Shown in pieces: positions 1 to 8,382 of a DNA stretch of 32,502 nt (positions within the stretch are counted from its first letter, which is position 1; each line of letters starts with the position of its first letter). The position numbers and the translations under genes are program-made. Location of the stretch: positions 1-32,502 of the forward strand of contig NZ_FOZS01000012.1 of the NCBI RefSeq assembly GCF_900116205.1, written 5' to 3'. The notes under the pieces are model-generated. The model was not told the DNA's origin. It searched no databases and saw only the letters and a list, made by a program, of their open reading frames with translations. This DNA is from Halostagnicola kamekurae (GTDB lineage Archaea > Halobacteriota > Halobacteria > Halobacteriales > Natrialbaceae).

Positions 1-480
1 GGTGTCAACCGGTCACGGAAAGCCGTTCACGACTGGGTGCAGAAGGCAAATCTACAGCCCGCTAGCAACGCAAGTCCGGATCACGTTGCGCTCGACGAGA
101 CGGTGATCCGAATCAATGGCCAGCAGTTCTGGCTGTACGCCGCTGTCGATCCCGAGACGAACGAATTTCTGCATTTACGGCTGTTTACGACGACTACGAC
201 GGCATTGACGCAACGGTTTCTGCGAGAGCTTCGTGAGAAACACGACGTTGAGGACGCCGTGTTTCTCGTCGATCACGCACACCATCTAGCGGCTGCATTG
301 CAACGAGCCGGGCTCCGATTTCGATCCGAACGACACGGAAATCGGAACACTGTCGAACGTGTCTTTAGAGAAATAAAACGGCGGACTTCTTCATTCAGCA
401 ATAGCTTTAGTCACGTCGATCCAGCGACCGCCGAAACGTGGCTACAAGCCTTTGCCGTCTGGTGGAATTCGCGTAACTAA
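1..480 (+). mobile_element. IS6-family transposase, 5' end outside the window
   Basis: The reading frame is open from base 1, so the gene begins upstream. What remains is the DDE catalytic half of a haloarchaeal IS6-type (ISH14/15-like) transposase, about 159 codons. The catalytic triad is visible: Asp in LDET (bases 94-96), Asp in LVDHA (271-273) and Glu in NTVERVF (355-357). The segment RFRSERHGNRNTVERVFREI is characteristic of the haloarchaeal branch of the family. The frame ends at TAA 478-480 with the usual aromatic-rich C-terminus (WLQAFAVWWN). No clear terminal inverted repeat was found just downstream, so the right end of the element was not located. Family assignment is from recognised motifs; whether the copy is active cannot be judged from this part. 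Confidence 0.85.
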
Positions 481-485
481 ACACG

Positions 486-1024
486 ATGCTTTTAACCTCT
501 GAACAGTGGTTAGTACTCGTGACATTGGCATACGTGGTTCTCACTTTCCAGCTGGTCAAAGAGACGAAAAAAGCTCGTGAAGATGACCGACAACAAGAAA
601 TCAATCGCCAGAAACGGGAGTAGAGAGTCTCAGAAGGGCTCTTTTAGCAGAGATTGGACAGAATCTGAGTAAATTAAATAATCTTGACACTAGTCGGACT
701 AACATGGAATTTGGTGCAGATGTGTTTTATAGTAATATTTATCTGAATAACACAAATGGAATCGGACTGTTAACCCCATCAGAAGCGGAAGCAGTGGTTG
801 AAGCGTTTACCGAACTTATCGAGAATCAGAAATTGATACGAAAGGGACTAGAGATTGATGACAACCGGCATGGAAAAGGTTCTACTGCTATCTCCAGTAG
901 GCGGTTCAAAGACCTTCAAAGAAAGTTAGAGCAAGCTCGTGACGAACTTCAAGGCTGCACCGATTCTAATCCTTTGGAAGACCTAACCCAGAGGGATGAG
1001 GATGCGATGGAAGTTCGTTTGTAA
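486..1024 (+). pseudogene. Frameshifted membrane-anchored protein, paralogue of the next gene
   Basis: Two pieces form one broken gene. The first (486-623, 45 aa) is a transmembrane segment (WLVLVTLAYVVLTFQLV) followed by a charged stalk (KETKKAREDDRQQEINRQKR). The second is open in another frame from before base 620 to the TAA at 1022-1024 and reads SLRRALLAEIGQNLSKLNN, then DVFYSNI and GIGLLTPSEA. The intact neighbour has the same order: a membrane helix, a charged stalk, NLRQAFLIELNEISS, TIVYESN and QIGILTADEA. A single frame change near 612-623 would rejoin the two pieces. An alternative is two small genes, the second starting at ATG 704, but the continuous similarity across the junction favours one gene with an indel. 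Function unknown. Confidence 0.6.
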
Positions 1025-1153
1025 TCTCAGACGATGTACTGTTCATTCTATCCACAATCATCTTCAATAATACAACAGTAACATGTTGGCAATATCGTGC
1101 AATCATATCTGCCCCGTCATCAAATTTTTCCAGTACACTCTGGATTGACTTGT

Positions 1154-1870
1154 ATGGAAAATTTGAATCCAGATTCAGGCGCAGAATGGGTGAATTACGT
1201 TGTGTTCTTGGTGATTGGGATGACTCTGCTGGTATTCGGGGGAGCGTTCTATGAACTGCTTGGTGACATGCTAATGGGGGATCTCCAAGCTGCGGATCAC
1301 CTAGCATCTATTTTGTCCGCATTTGCGACAATAGTCCTAGTTGCTGTAACAGGATGGTATGTTAGTTTGACCTCGAATTTAGTAAGCCAAACAGAGAAAC
1401 AACGACAGCAGGAAAGGGAATTAGAAATTTCGAGACACGAGACGCGGAAGCAAAATCTAAGACAAGCATTCCTCATTGAGCTTAATGAGATCTCGAGTAC
1501 ATTAAGGGAAATTGCTAAAAGTGGAGAAGATAATCAAGTCACTCCTAATAAGTATCTGGATGTTCTAATGCCAACAATTGTCTACGAGTCAAATGCAGAT
1601 CAGATTGGGATTCTAACGGCAGATGAAGCGACTTCCTTGACTAACATCTACACTCAATTACTCCACCTCCGCGGTTTGTTAGAGTCATACAGTGAGATCA
1701 AGGAAAAAGATGATCTAACCAGGGATGAGAAGGCCAAAAAAGAACTTACCGAGTCTCTTGGCTCTCCAATGGCGGCTATTATCCTGAATGAAATAGAAGA
1801 AGTTGAAGACCTAATGGTGGAAGAAGTAGAAGAAGCGAGGACAATTGACCAATTGCCAGAAGCACTTTAG
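1154..1870 (+). CDS. Membrane protein with two N-terminal helices and a cytoplasmic coiled-coil domain
   Basis: This 238-aa protein is not a recognised named family. It has two hydrophobic segments near the N-terminus (YVVFLVIGMTLLVFGGAFY and ILSAFATIVLVAVTGWYV), then a highly charged stalk rich in Gln, Arg and Glu (EKQRQQERELEISRHETRKQ), and an acidic helical C-terminal domain of about 140 residues. The C-terminal half resembles the broken gene just upstream, so this is a local duplication. ATG 1154 was chosen because it lies just before the first hydrophobic segment; an in-frame GTG at 1097 would add 19 residues of weak character. Coding here is less GC-rich than in the island genes. Such anchors with a coiled-coil tail occur in haloarchaeal accessory regions, but no function can be stated. 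Confidence 0.6.
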   Translation: MENLNPDSGAEWVNYVVFLVIGMTLLVFGGAFYELLGDMLMGDLQAADHLASILSAFATIVLVAVTGWYVSLTSNLVSQTEKQRQQERELEISRHETRKQNLRQAFLIELNEISSTLREIAKSGEDNQVTPNKYLDVLMPTIVYESNADQIGILTADEATSLTNIYTQLLHLRGLLESYSEIKEKDDLTRDEKAKKELTESLGSPMAAIILNEIEEVEDLMVEEVEEARTIDQLPEAL

Positions 1871-2067
1871 AAGAAAACAGAAATATAGACGATCTAACTC
1901 TGCGTCTGACCTAAAGTGTACGACGATTTTCTTTCACTTCTCTCTCAAAAGCAGTGTCCGAGAACTACTGTAAAGTCGGACGAAACGAGCCTGATTTCAG
2001 TCTGAGTACCGCCGAAAAAGCTAGGTTCCTATCCGTTTTTGTCCGACATGCAGGCAAACCGGACACC

Positions 2068-2655
2068 ATGAATCTGCAACAGCATGAGAACCGCGACGAT
2101 ATGAAGGTCTGGCTCAGCCAGAACGAAGTAGAACAGTTGCTCGATGCTGCCGACGGAACTCAGCAGCGGATCGCCTTTGCGCTCGGTGCGCGCTGCGGGC
2201 TCCGTTCACACGAGATACTCAACGTCGCTCCCGAGGACATCGTCAACACCGACGCCGGGACGATACTTCGAGTCTGGCACGGAAAGGGTGATAAGTTCCG
2301 CGAGACACCCGTCCCGCGTGATCTCGCGACGACCATCCGCACGGTCGACGACGTTCGCGATGCATCCTCGAGCATGTCGCTCGTCGAGATCGCGAGTACG
2401 CGCTCGCTTCGGCGGTGGGTGCGATCGACTGCCGACGAACTGCACAAGGAGACCAAAGACGCCGGCTGGTCACACCTCGGTTTCCACGATCTCCGACGGA
2501 CCTGGGCGACCGCGCTAGCGTCTGCTGACGTTGATCCATTGCTTGTATGTGACTGGGGAGGGTGGAATGATCTCGAGACATTTCTAGAACACTATCGGGG
2601 TAGCTACAGCCCTGAAGCACAACGGAGAGAACGGGAGAAAGTGGAATGGCTGTAA
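2068..2655 (+). CDS. Short tyrosine recombinase (phage-type integrase)
   Basis: This is a compact catalytic domain of a tyrosine recombinase (195 aa from ATG 2068). The catalytic residues are readable: the first Arg in RCGLRSHEIL, Lys in HGKGDKFRETPVP, the HxxR box in FHDLRRTWAT, and a C-terminal stretch WGGWNDLETFLEHYRG with Trp at the usual His/Trp position and Tyr in HYRG as the nucleophile. An N-terminal core-binding domain is almost absent, as in many small haloarchaeal recombinases. The frame is open back to GTG 1954, but the extra 38 residues have an unlike composition. The gene could have served an element integrated near the left end of this window. It lies about 3.3 kb from the tRNA-Phe fragment, on the other side of it from the defence island, so it need not be the island's own integrase. 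Confidence 0.75.
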   Translation: MNLQQHENRDDMKVWLSQNEVEQLLDAADGTQQRIAFALGARCGLRSHEILNVAPEDIVNTDAGTILRVWHGKGDKFRETPVPRDLATTIRTVDDVRDASSSMSLVEIASTRSLRRWVRSTADELHKETKDAGWSHLGFHDLRRTWATALASADVDPLLVCDWGGWNDLETFLEHYRGSYSPEAQRREREKVEWL

Positions 2656-2751
2656 CTCCACTGCCAAACTCTGGGTTGAAAAGATAGAGTTTAAAAATTC
2701 GATTCAAAGTAGCCTTCACAATTTTGTACCTCCCTTATAGTAGTAGTACTA

Positions 2752-3812
2752 ATGAGCGTTCAGGAACTCAACACCGTAATTTCAAAGCTGAAAGAGAGGG
2801 ACTTTGAGAGGGAGGAAGAACTCAGGTCTTTACTACCGGAGTTTGTGGAAGCATTAGAGTATGATTCTGAGAACTTATTTTTCGAAATGTCGATTGAGAT
2901 AGAAAGCATTCCCGAACCATCTGAGCCGGTCCCAAGTCCTACGGTTGATGCTGTAATCAAATCCAACTCTCGATCACCTCCTTGGATGGTGATTTCTGTT
3001 CAATTGATGTATGAACCAGTACGCTTTCCGGGACATCGGGGTGAAATGGCTCGAATCGAGGAAGAACGTCTGCGAACGATCTATGAAAATACCCCTGTAG
3101 AGCAGGCTATTATCTTCTCTAATGAACTAATCACATATATATCAGAAGGGGATTTTTCAGGAATATCGATTAATGATTGGACGGGATCCAGCAAGACATT
3201 ATATGAGTCTCTGAAAGCACCAGATTCTCTTCCTCACCAAGAGTCCATATCAACCGAAGAAGAACACAAGGGTACTGTAGAATCAACTCATTTTGAGATA
3301 GATCTTGATGAATATCAAACTACCCTCAATAAGGTTGAAAATGCAGAGTCCTCTCCAGAGAAGGGTGAAGCGTTAGAAGAATTATCTACCCTTCTTTTCA
3401 ATAGTATATCTTTTATGAACGTGAGAAGAAGAAATCTCAGGAATTCGTCATCAGAGTTAGATGTTATAGTGGAGAACAACCAGTCAGACAACAATCCTCT
3501 CAAAAACTATGATCGGTTTATTCTAATTGAGTCAAAAAACTGGAAAAAGCCCGTAGGAGCTAGCTATGTTCGGGATTTTATAAGTAAAATCCGTTCTATT
3601 CAAGTCGATTTGGGAGTGATAGTAGCCCCAGAAGGAATTACTGGAAAAAGGGTGAAGACGCAGTAGATGAGTTGAACAAATGCTACCAAAATAGCGGAAT
3701 AGTTGTGGTCGTTGTTGATAGTAGTGATCTACAATCCGTATTAAATGGAAATAGCTTCTATAAAATATTAGATAATAAAATATTCCATAGGAGATTTAGG
3801 AAAGTAACATGA
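2752..3812 (+). pseudogene. Mrr-like restriction endonuclease, broken by a one-base slip in an A-tract
   Basis: The first frame runs from ATG 2752 to TAG 3664-3666 (304 aa). Its C-terminal part is an Mrr-like nuclease domain: EKGEALEELSTLLFN, then Asp237 in SSELDVIV and Glu260-Ser-Lys262 in FILIESKNW, a D-x22-E-x-K site of the PD-(D/E)xK type. The match stops abruptly after EGITGK. One more A in the run at 3645-3649 would continue the frame as KGEDAVDELNK, then IVVVVDSSDLQSVLNG, to TGA 3810-3812, giving the last helices and strand expected of an Mrr fold (about 353 aa in total). The N-terminal half resembles nothing I recognise. The gene is AT-richer than the island genes, suggesting separate acquisition. 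It is a decayed gene, a phase-variable one or an assembly error; a programmed slip is less likely because the heptamer is not canonical. Confidence 0.7.
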
Positions 3813-4281
3813 AGGCATAATTGGTTTTAGTTGTATTCGGACAGCGACTGAGATTTCTCGGACGGTCGCCGAGAGCGGCGACTTTGATCTTGTCGAGGTA
3901 GTTGGTTCGCCTCAAGAGTTCTGATCAAACAATCGTCTACTGGCTACGGACACCTATTCCCGGATAACGAGATTAATGGCATCACTTGCGTCAAGAGTTT
4001 AACGCTATTCGTCCCTGCCGCAGAGGAGTGCGAAACTATTGATGTCCAATGGATCAAAGTGGTATTCTGTGATTTCAACAGGACTGAACGAGATATTTCA
4101 CGAAACTCACATCCCCTGCTAGATTCCCTGTTAGGGGTGTCCCTAAGGGAGACCTCATCAAAACACATTCCTACATCTGCGGGCAGAACCCCACGGGGGT
4201 GGACACCGATTCTATGCAGAAAGAAGCAGAGTTTGCTGGAAAACAGCCCATCTAGATAGTGTTGCCACTAGCGAGATCGTT
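3813..4281. other. Non-coding stretch with remnants and short hairpins
   Basis: No convincing gene is present. At about 3835-3924 a short plus-strand frame ends IRTATEISRTVAESGDFDLV and then EVVGSPQEF before TGA; it looks like the last 35 residues of a lost gene. At 4085-4205 there are small hairpins, including ACCCC-ACG-GGGGT near 4188-4201 and CCCCT paired with AGGGG around 4112-4137. These could be subterminal structures of a vanished insertion sequence. Neither idea is strong. Confidence 0.3.
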
Positions 4282-5916
4282 TCAGCGGAGGTGCTGCCAC
4301 GCAACGGATGCAAAGGATTTCGTATCAGTTTCGTCGATCGATCGGAGCCCAGAGTCGATCTCCTTCTTGTAGCGAATCTTGGCCATCCGATAGCGGTCCT
4401 CGGGCATGTCAGCCGCAGTCCAAAGATCGTACCCTTCGCGGATCTTTCGCCTGATGTCATCGACGACGCCGAATTCTAAGCGAAGCGCGTTTCCATCACG
4501 ATCACGAATATCGATATCGTGTTTTGCGGCCCACGCGATGAACGCGCTCGTCGACTGATCGAGACCTCGTTCAGCCGCTTCAATCGCTTTGGCACCGGCT
4601 TCTGCGGCTCGTCTCGTCGCTTCTCTGGCCTCTGTCACTGCATCATGGACGAGATCGGCGATGTACTTCGACCGAAGAGAGACCTTCCCGTATTCCCGTT
4701 CAACTAGTTCCGGGATCGTGTTGAGGGCTCGGCGAACACTCCCTGGATGTCGGTCTGTTTCATCAGCAATATCTTGCGGACTTACCTCGCCTCCATCAGT
4801 TATGAGAAATTCAAGGGACTCCCATGCTGTCGGAGCGATCCCATCCGCAAGATGTTTGATAACGACGGACTCTTGGCGGTGTTTGATCTGAGTGAAATCC
4901 AACTCGAGAACATCACGATCTCGATCCGAGTCTTCAGCTTGGAAGTATGCATCTGTGACGTAGGTGCCGATTCCTGATTGAAGTGGAAGACCAGCTTCGG
5001 CGAGTACGCTAAGAAGCGTCTCCTCGAGTTCACGATTGAGTCGGTCAATATCAGCCGGCGATGCATCGAGCTGCTCGTTCCAGAACGAACGCTGATAGGA
5101 TACGCCAACTTTGGGATGGGCTATGGAGCGGTTGCTGTCGAGACTGACTGCATGCTGTGCGTAGTAGTGCTTCACTTCCTTCGGTAGTTCGTGCGATGGA
5201 AACGCCTCACGGACGCGATGCGGGCCGAGAGTGGCCGTGTGATAGTATCCAGGTCGATCCCGCCCATCTTCATCACTGTCGTACTGAACGAGCTTCCGTC
5301 GTCCTGTGCGGTCGTTCTCGAGTAAGTGACCCAACTGAGCGATCGGACCGTCTCGAGCGTGCACCGATCCACTCTCGTCCTTGTAGATGCGTACATACCG
5401 TTCCGCATCCAAGATCGTCGAGAACTCGTGTAGTTCATCGAAGTATCGGCTATTGACACCGACCACTCGCATCGCGTGCTGGATCAACGGATGGTAGCAA
5501 TCGAACTCGAAGTTCGAACCCTGAACATGGAGATTCACGCCTTCATCGAGATTGTCGGGGACAGAAATTTCTCCGCCGTGCTCGCTTCGCATTCCCTGCC
5601 AGCGCGGAGCGAGATGGACGTGGAACGACCGTTCACCGACGATATCTTCCTCACTCTCGACTCGAAGATCAAATTCGCGCATCTCTGCGAGCCGAAACTC
5701 GGTTCCAGTGGGAAGTTGCTCACCTGGGTGCTCGAGTCCTGAATCCCGATAGGATAACGTCACTCCCCACTCCTCGTCATCAAATTCGAACGAAGCGTGC
5801 TGGCTCCCATCACCGTCTTTGATCCGACGATCGCATGCAAAGAACGGATCGAGACCATGCTCGGCGAAGAGGAAGTGAGCCGCGAACTCGTGGGGCGCGG
5901 TCTCGATCAGTTGCAC
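4282..5916 (-). CDS. Haloarchaeal protein of unknown function (DUF7845-like) with a winged-helix segment
   Basis: This is a 544-aa acidic soluble protein that begins at GTG 5916. A strong Shine-Dalgarno sequence (GGGAGGTGAG) lies a few bases upstream on the minus strand and fixes the start. I recognise the general look of a haloarchaeal accessory-region family (probably DUF7845), but no reaction is known to me. The N-terminal two thirds are beta-rich with many His and Asp residues. Around residues 365-425 a winged-helix-like segment is visible (ISPQDIADE-type helix, then HPGSVRRALNTIPELVER). After this comes an alanine-rich amphipathic helix (TEAREATRRAAEAGAKAIEA) and a C-terminal helical end. 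It may be a DNA-binding protein of a mobile element. It starts only 85 bp from the tRNA-Phe fragment and reads away from it, so it probably belongs outside the defence island. Confidence 0.55.
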   Translation of the reverse strand: MQLIETAPHEFAAHFLFAEHGLDPFFACDRRIKDGDGSQHASFEFDDEEWGVTLSYRDSGLEHPGEQLPTGTEFRLAEMREFDLRVESEEDIVGERSFHVHLAPRWQGMRSEHGGEISVPDNLDEGVNLHVQGSNFEFDCYHPLIQHAMRVVGVNSRYFDELHEFSTILDAERYVRIYKDESGSVHARDGPIAQLGHLLENDRTGRRKLVQYDSDEDGRDRPGYYHTATLGPHRVREAFPSHELPKEVKHYYAQHAVSLDSNRSIAHPKVGVSYQRSFWNEQLDASPADIDRLNRELEETLLSVLAEAGLPLQSGIGTYVTDAYFQAEDSDRDRDVLELDFTQIKHRQESVVIKHLADGIAPTAWESLEFLITDGGEVSPQDIADETDRHPGSVRRALNTIPELVEREYGKVSLRSKYIADLVHDAVTEAREATRRAAEAGAKAIEAAERGLDQSTSAFIAWAAKHDIDIRDRDGNALRLEFGVVDDIRRKIREGYDLWTAADMPEDRYRMAKIRYKKEIDSGLRSIDETDTKSFASVAWQHLR

Positions 5917-6000
5917 CCGCGCTCACCTCCCGTACCAGCATCGGCGAAGAGACCCCTGAGTAGGGGGTATGTCGTTACGGCATGTAAACCAAGAAGGCTA

Positions 6001-6029
6001 TGCCGCCTCCCGGATTTGAACCGGGGACA
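6001..6029 (-). other. 3' fragment of tRNA-Phe, candidate attachment site
   Basis: Read on the minus strand, this is the T-arm and acceptor 3' strand of a tRNA: the pairing arms CCCGG and CCGGG around the loop TTCAAAT, then AGGCGGCA. From memory it equals the last 29 nt of haloarchaeal tRNA-Phe. The sequence before it (6030-6075) does not form a D-arm, an anticodon arm with GAA, or the 5' acceptor strand GCCGCCT. Such orphan 3' ends mark the far border of elements integrated by tyrosine recombinases into a tRNA gene. By orientation the insert should lie at higher coordinates, with the restored tRNA at its other end. Confidence 0.75.
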
Positions 6030-6378
6030 ACGTGAGATGGCCATGAGTCCGAGTGACCTACTGGCGAGGGGGATAACACACTGCTTCCCAGTTCATAGAT
6101 CTCGTGGGATAAGGACGGTTTCAGTTTCAAAAGTTCGGGTAGGGCGTAGGGCCTATATTCCCTTCGGAAAGCTATGAGTGTCCCGTTGGTGAAATTTAGA
6201 TGCCCTAACATACCAAATTGGCATTGGTGAATCGCTAGATGACGGCGACTTCTGGCACTAACTCAGGCAGTTCAATTTATCACCCTTGGACAATTCGGCT
6301 TCAAGTTCTAGCGAATCTCTGCTGGCGGAGTGGTTGTGCTCATTCACAGGACAATTTGAGATGCGGTGCTAAAGCAAG
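6030..6378. other. Intergenic region at the island's left edge
   Basis: No gene is seen here. It holds the first bases inside the presumed integrated element, then the truncated small inverted-repeat element described separately (6220-6349), and runs into the xseA promoter. Confidence 0.5.
6220..6349 (+). repeat. Truncated copy of a small inverted-repeat (MITE-like) element
   Basis: This 130-nt segment lines up without length change with 32166-32295. It begins GGCATTGGTGAATCGCTAGA (the other copy has GGCTCTGGTGAATCGCTAGA) and shares CTTGGACAATTC, CGAATCTCTGCTGGCG and CTCATTCACAG in the same order and spacing. The last 49 nt with the right inverted repeat are missing, so the copy is dead. It sits just upstream of the xseA promoter. 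Confidence 0.7.
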
Positions 6379-6388
6379 TATTTTAGTA
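6379..6388 (+). promoter_or_regulatory. TATA box of xseA
   Basis: TATTTTAGTA is centred about 28 bp before the ATG at 6412. This is the spacing expected for a haloarchaeal promoter giving a leaderless transcript. Confidence 0.5.
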
Positions 6389-6411
6389 CCGACACAAACA
6401 GGTACAGCGTA

Positions 6412-7833
6412 ATGGGTGTCAACTCGAGTGGTGATGAGGATACTACAACCACCCTTGAGACACATCAGGAAACACTCAACACAGACAACATCACGTTCGT
6501 CGACGCTCTCAACAGCGAAATTAGCACGGTCCTCGAGAATACGCCCAATCTTCAGTACGACTACGTTCTTGGCGATGTCTCCGACTATGGTGTTTCCGGA
6601 AACGGACATGCACACTTCGATCTCGTTCACGAAGACTCTACGATCCACTGTGTAATCTTCAGCCATCGACTCCATTCGTTCGACATCACGATCGATGACG
6701 GGACGCACATCGCAGTCAAGGGAGAACTGTCGTATTACGCAGCAAATGGCAGTGTCTCACTTATTGTAGAGGACTTTGTCGAAGTCGGAGAGGGGAACTA
6801 CCAGCAAACGTACCAAGAGAACAAGCGAATTCTCGAGGAAGACGGCCTCCTGAGCGAGAAAACAAAGCAATCACTCCCCGAGTTCCCTCGGCGGATCGGA
6901 CTCATTACGAGCGTAGACAGCGATGCCCGTGAAGATGCCGTCACAAGCATTCATAGTCGCCATCCTGACGTAGATCTCGTCATCAATCATACGACCGTCC
7001 AGGGTGACGATGCGATGTTGTCGATGATGCAAGCGATCAGCGAACTCGATGATAATGCCCGCATCGATGTGATCGTGCTCACTCGTGGTGGTGGATCAGA
7101 AAAGGACCTTCGCGTATTCAACGAGACACCGCTTTGTCGAGTAATTCACAATACCACGACACCATTTGTTGTCGGTGTCGGTCACGAGAACGATCGGACA
7201 CTGGCTGATGAGGTCGCAGACAAGCGCGTCATGACGCCGACATACGTAGGCGAGATCGTACCCAAAAAAGAGGAACTCGAAACCGAACTCAGGGACGTCA
7301 CTGATCGGTTGGACCGTGTATACGAACGAACTGTCCAGACTGAACTCAAGGCGACTGTGGATAATCTGGATACTGCTTACGAACAGCAGGTTGACAGCAA
7401 CCTCACTACGTTTTCAACAGACCTCGATCACGCATTTGAAGCACTCACGTCTGAACGGCTCACGGCGCTTGAAACAGAACTCAAGCATGCGCTGGAATCC
7501 TTCGAACAGCAAAAATCCCACGAGAAAGAGAAAGTTCGGGAGCTCACGGGGCGATTGAACAGTGCATACCAGCGGACAGTCCAGACACACCTCGAGGGAA
7601 CAGATGAGAGGCTCGACAACGCCTACAAACAGCATGTAACCAGCGAACTCGCTACGTCCTCAGCAGACCTCGATTACGCACTAGAGTCCTTCGAACAGCA
7701 GAAAGTCCACGAGGAAGAGAAAGAAGCAGTTGCGCAAGAGTACAGCGAGTCACAACGCCGGCAGCAGATCACGATCGCCGTACTCGTGATTCTCGTGTTG
7801 CTGTTGCTCGGCATCCTTCTGTTAAACCTATGA
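6412..7833 (+). CDS. xseA: Exonuclease VII large subunit, membrane-anchored variant
   Basis: This 473-aa XseA homologue is the catalytic subunit of exonuclease VII, which digests single-stranded DNA. An N-terminal OB-fold spans roughly residues 20-120. The catalytic domain follows, with FPRRIGLITSVDSDAREDAV, VLTRGGGSEKDL (RGGGS at 225-229) and VGVGHENDRTLADEVADKRV (about 252-272), all hallmark XseA blocks. The coiled-coil region contains a duplication: YERTVQTELKATVDNLDTAY recurs as YQRTVQTHLEGTDERLDNAY, and ALESFEQQK occurs twice. Unusually, the protein ends in a single hydrophobic helix (ITIAVLVILVLLLLGILLLN, about 453-472), so the C-terminus should sit in the membrane where bacterial XseA is soluble. 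A TATA-like box lies 28 bp upstream. The stop overlaps the start of xseB. Confidence 0.88.
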   Translation: MGVNSSGDEDTTTTLETHQETLNTDNITFVDALNSEISTVLENTPNLQYDYVLGDVSDYGVSGNGHAHFDLVHEDSTIHCVIFSHRLHSFDITIDDGTHIAVKGELSYYAANGSVSLIVEDFVEVGEGNYQQTYQENKRILEEDGLLSEKTKQSLPEFPRRIGLITSVDSDAREDAVTSIHSRHPDVDLVINHTTVQGDDAMLSMMQAISELDDNARIDVIVLTRGGGSEKDLRVFNETPLCRVIHNTTTPFVVGVGHENDRTLADEVADKRVMTPTYVGEIVPKKEELETELRDVTDRLDRVYERTVQTELKATVDNLDTAYEQQVDSNLTTFSTDLDHAFEALTSERLTALETELKHALESFEQQKSHEKEKVRELTGRLNSAYQRTVQTHLEGTDERLDNAYKQHVTSELATSSADLDYALESFEQQKVHEEEKEAVAQEYSESQRRQQITIAVLVILVLLLLGILLLNL

Positions 7834-8030
7834 GCGACACACCAGACATCCCAGACGATGCATCGATTTCAGAGAAGACAGAGCGCCTCGAAGAGATTAT
7901 CGCACAGCTCGAGGATGGAGAGGTCTCCCTCGAGCGAGCAAATGAACTTCACACGGAAGGAACTCGTCTTTTAGAAGACTTGAGAGAAGACTTAGATATT
8001 GGCGACGGGGCAATCACTGAAGATCGATAG
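7830..8030 (+). CDS. xseB: Exonuclease VII small subunit
   Basis: This 66-aa XseB homologue starts at ATG 7830 within the ATGA overlap with xseA, so the two subunits are translationally coupled. The two-helix core is typical: ERLEEIIAQLEDGEVSLERA followed by NELHTEGTRLLEDLREDL. In bacteria several XseB copies wrap the coiled-coil arms of one XseA chain. The partner's arms are duplicated here and tethered to the membrane, so the stoichiometry could differ. The length is normal for the family. Confidence 0.88.
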   Translation: MSDTPDIPDDASISEKTERLEEIIAQLEDGEVSLERANELHTEGTRLLEDLREDLDIGDGAITEDR

Positions 8031-8382
8031 CCTCGGAGTTAACATCGAACCTGAACGGATCCGTACCAAGTCAATCTGTTCGTCTACCTGCTTGATTAAG
8101 AGCAGAAAGTGCCGTAGAACACTTCTTCCGGTGTTGATTACACCCGGATACGTGGCTATATCGTGATTGCCTTTGGAGCCCAACCTGGTGACGAGCCACC
8201 ATCGAAATCGAGCAAGTTCAGAAGAACGTCGCGTTTACGAGTATTGTCGATAGCGACCCGCGAGCGCTGTGAAAGTCCAGCCAGATAGCCGGGAACTTGA
8301 TCTGTTCTCTTAATCTGCTTACGCCGGTGATCTTTATGCGCCAGTTAGAGTGAGGTGCATACTTGTGTGCCTCGAGGCACGA
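8031..8382. other. Intergenic region without a clear gene
   Basis: No supported gene in 350 bp. A 21-codon plus-strand frame ending in VQKNVAFTSIVDSDPRAL at about 8265-8270 could be the tail of a lost gene, but it has no upstream continuation. TTTATG at 8333-8338 may be the TATA element of the next small gene. Confidence 0.3.

Noticed and set aside
3640-3660. Programmed -1 frameshift in the Mrr-like gene
   Set aside because: The run has five A residues followed by GGG, which does not make a canonical X-XXY-YYZ slippery heptamer in the reading frame, and no stem was evident directly downstream.
3944-4259. Small open frames on both strands between the Mrr-like gene and the DUF7845-like gene
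   Set aside because: Neither translation looks protein-like, they overlap each other, and no start signals are evident.
6001-6085. Complete tRNA gene on the minus strand
   Set aside because: Only the T-arm and 3' acceptor strand are present; the preceding bases form no anticodon or D-arm and no matching 5' acceptor strand.
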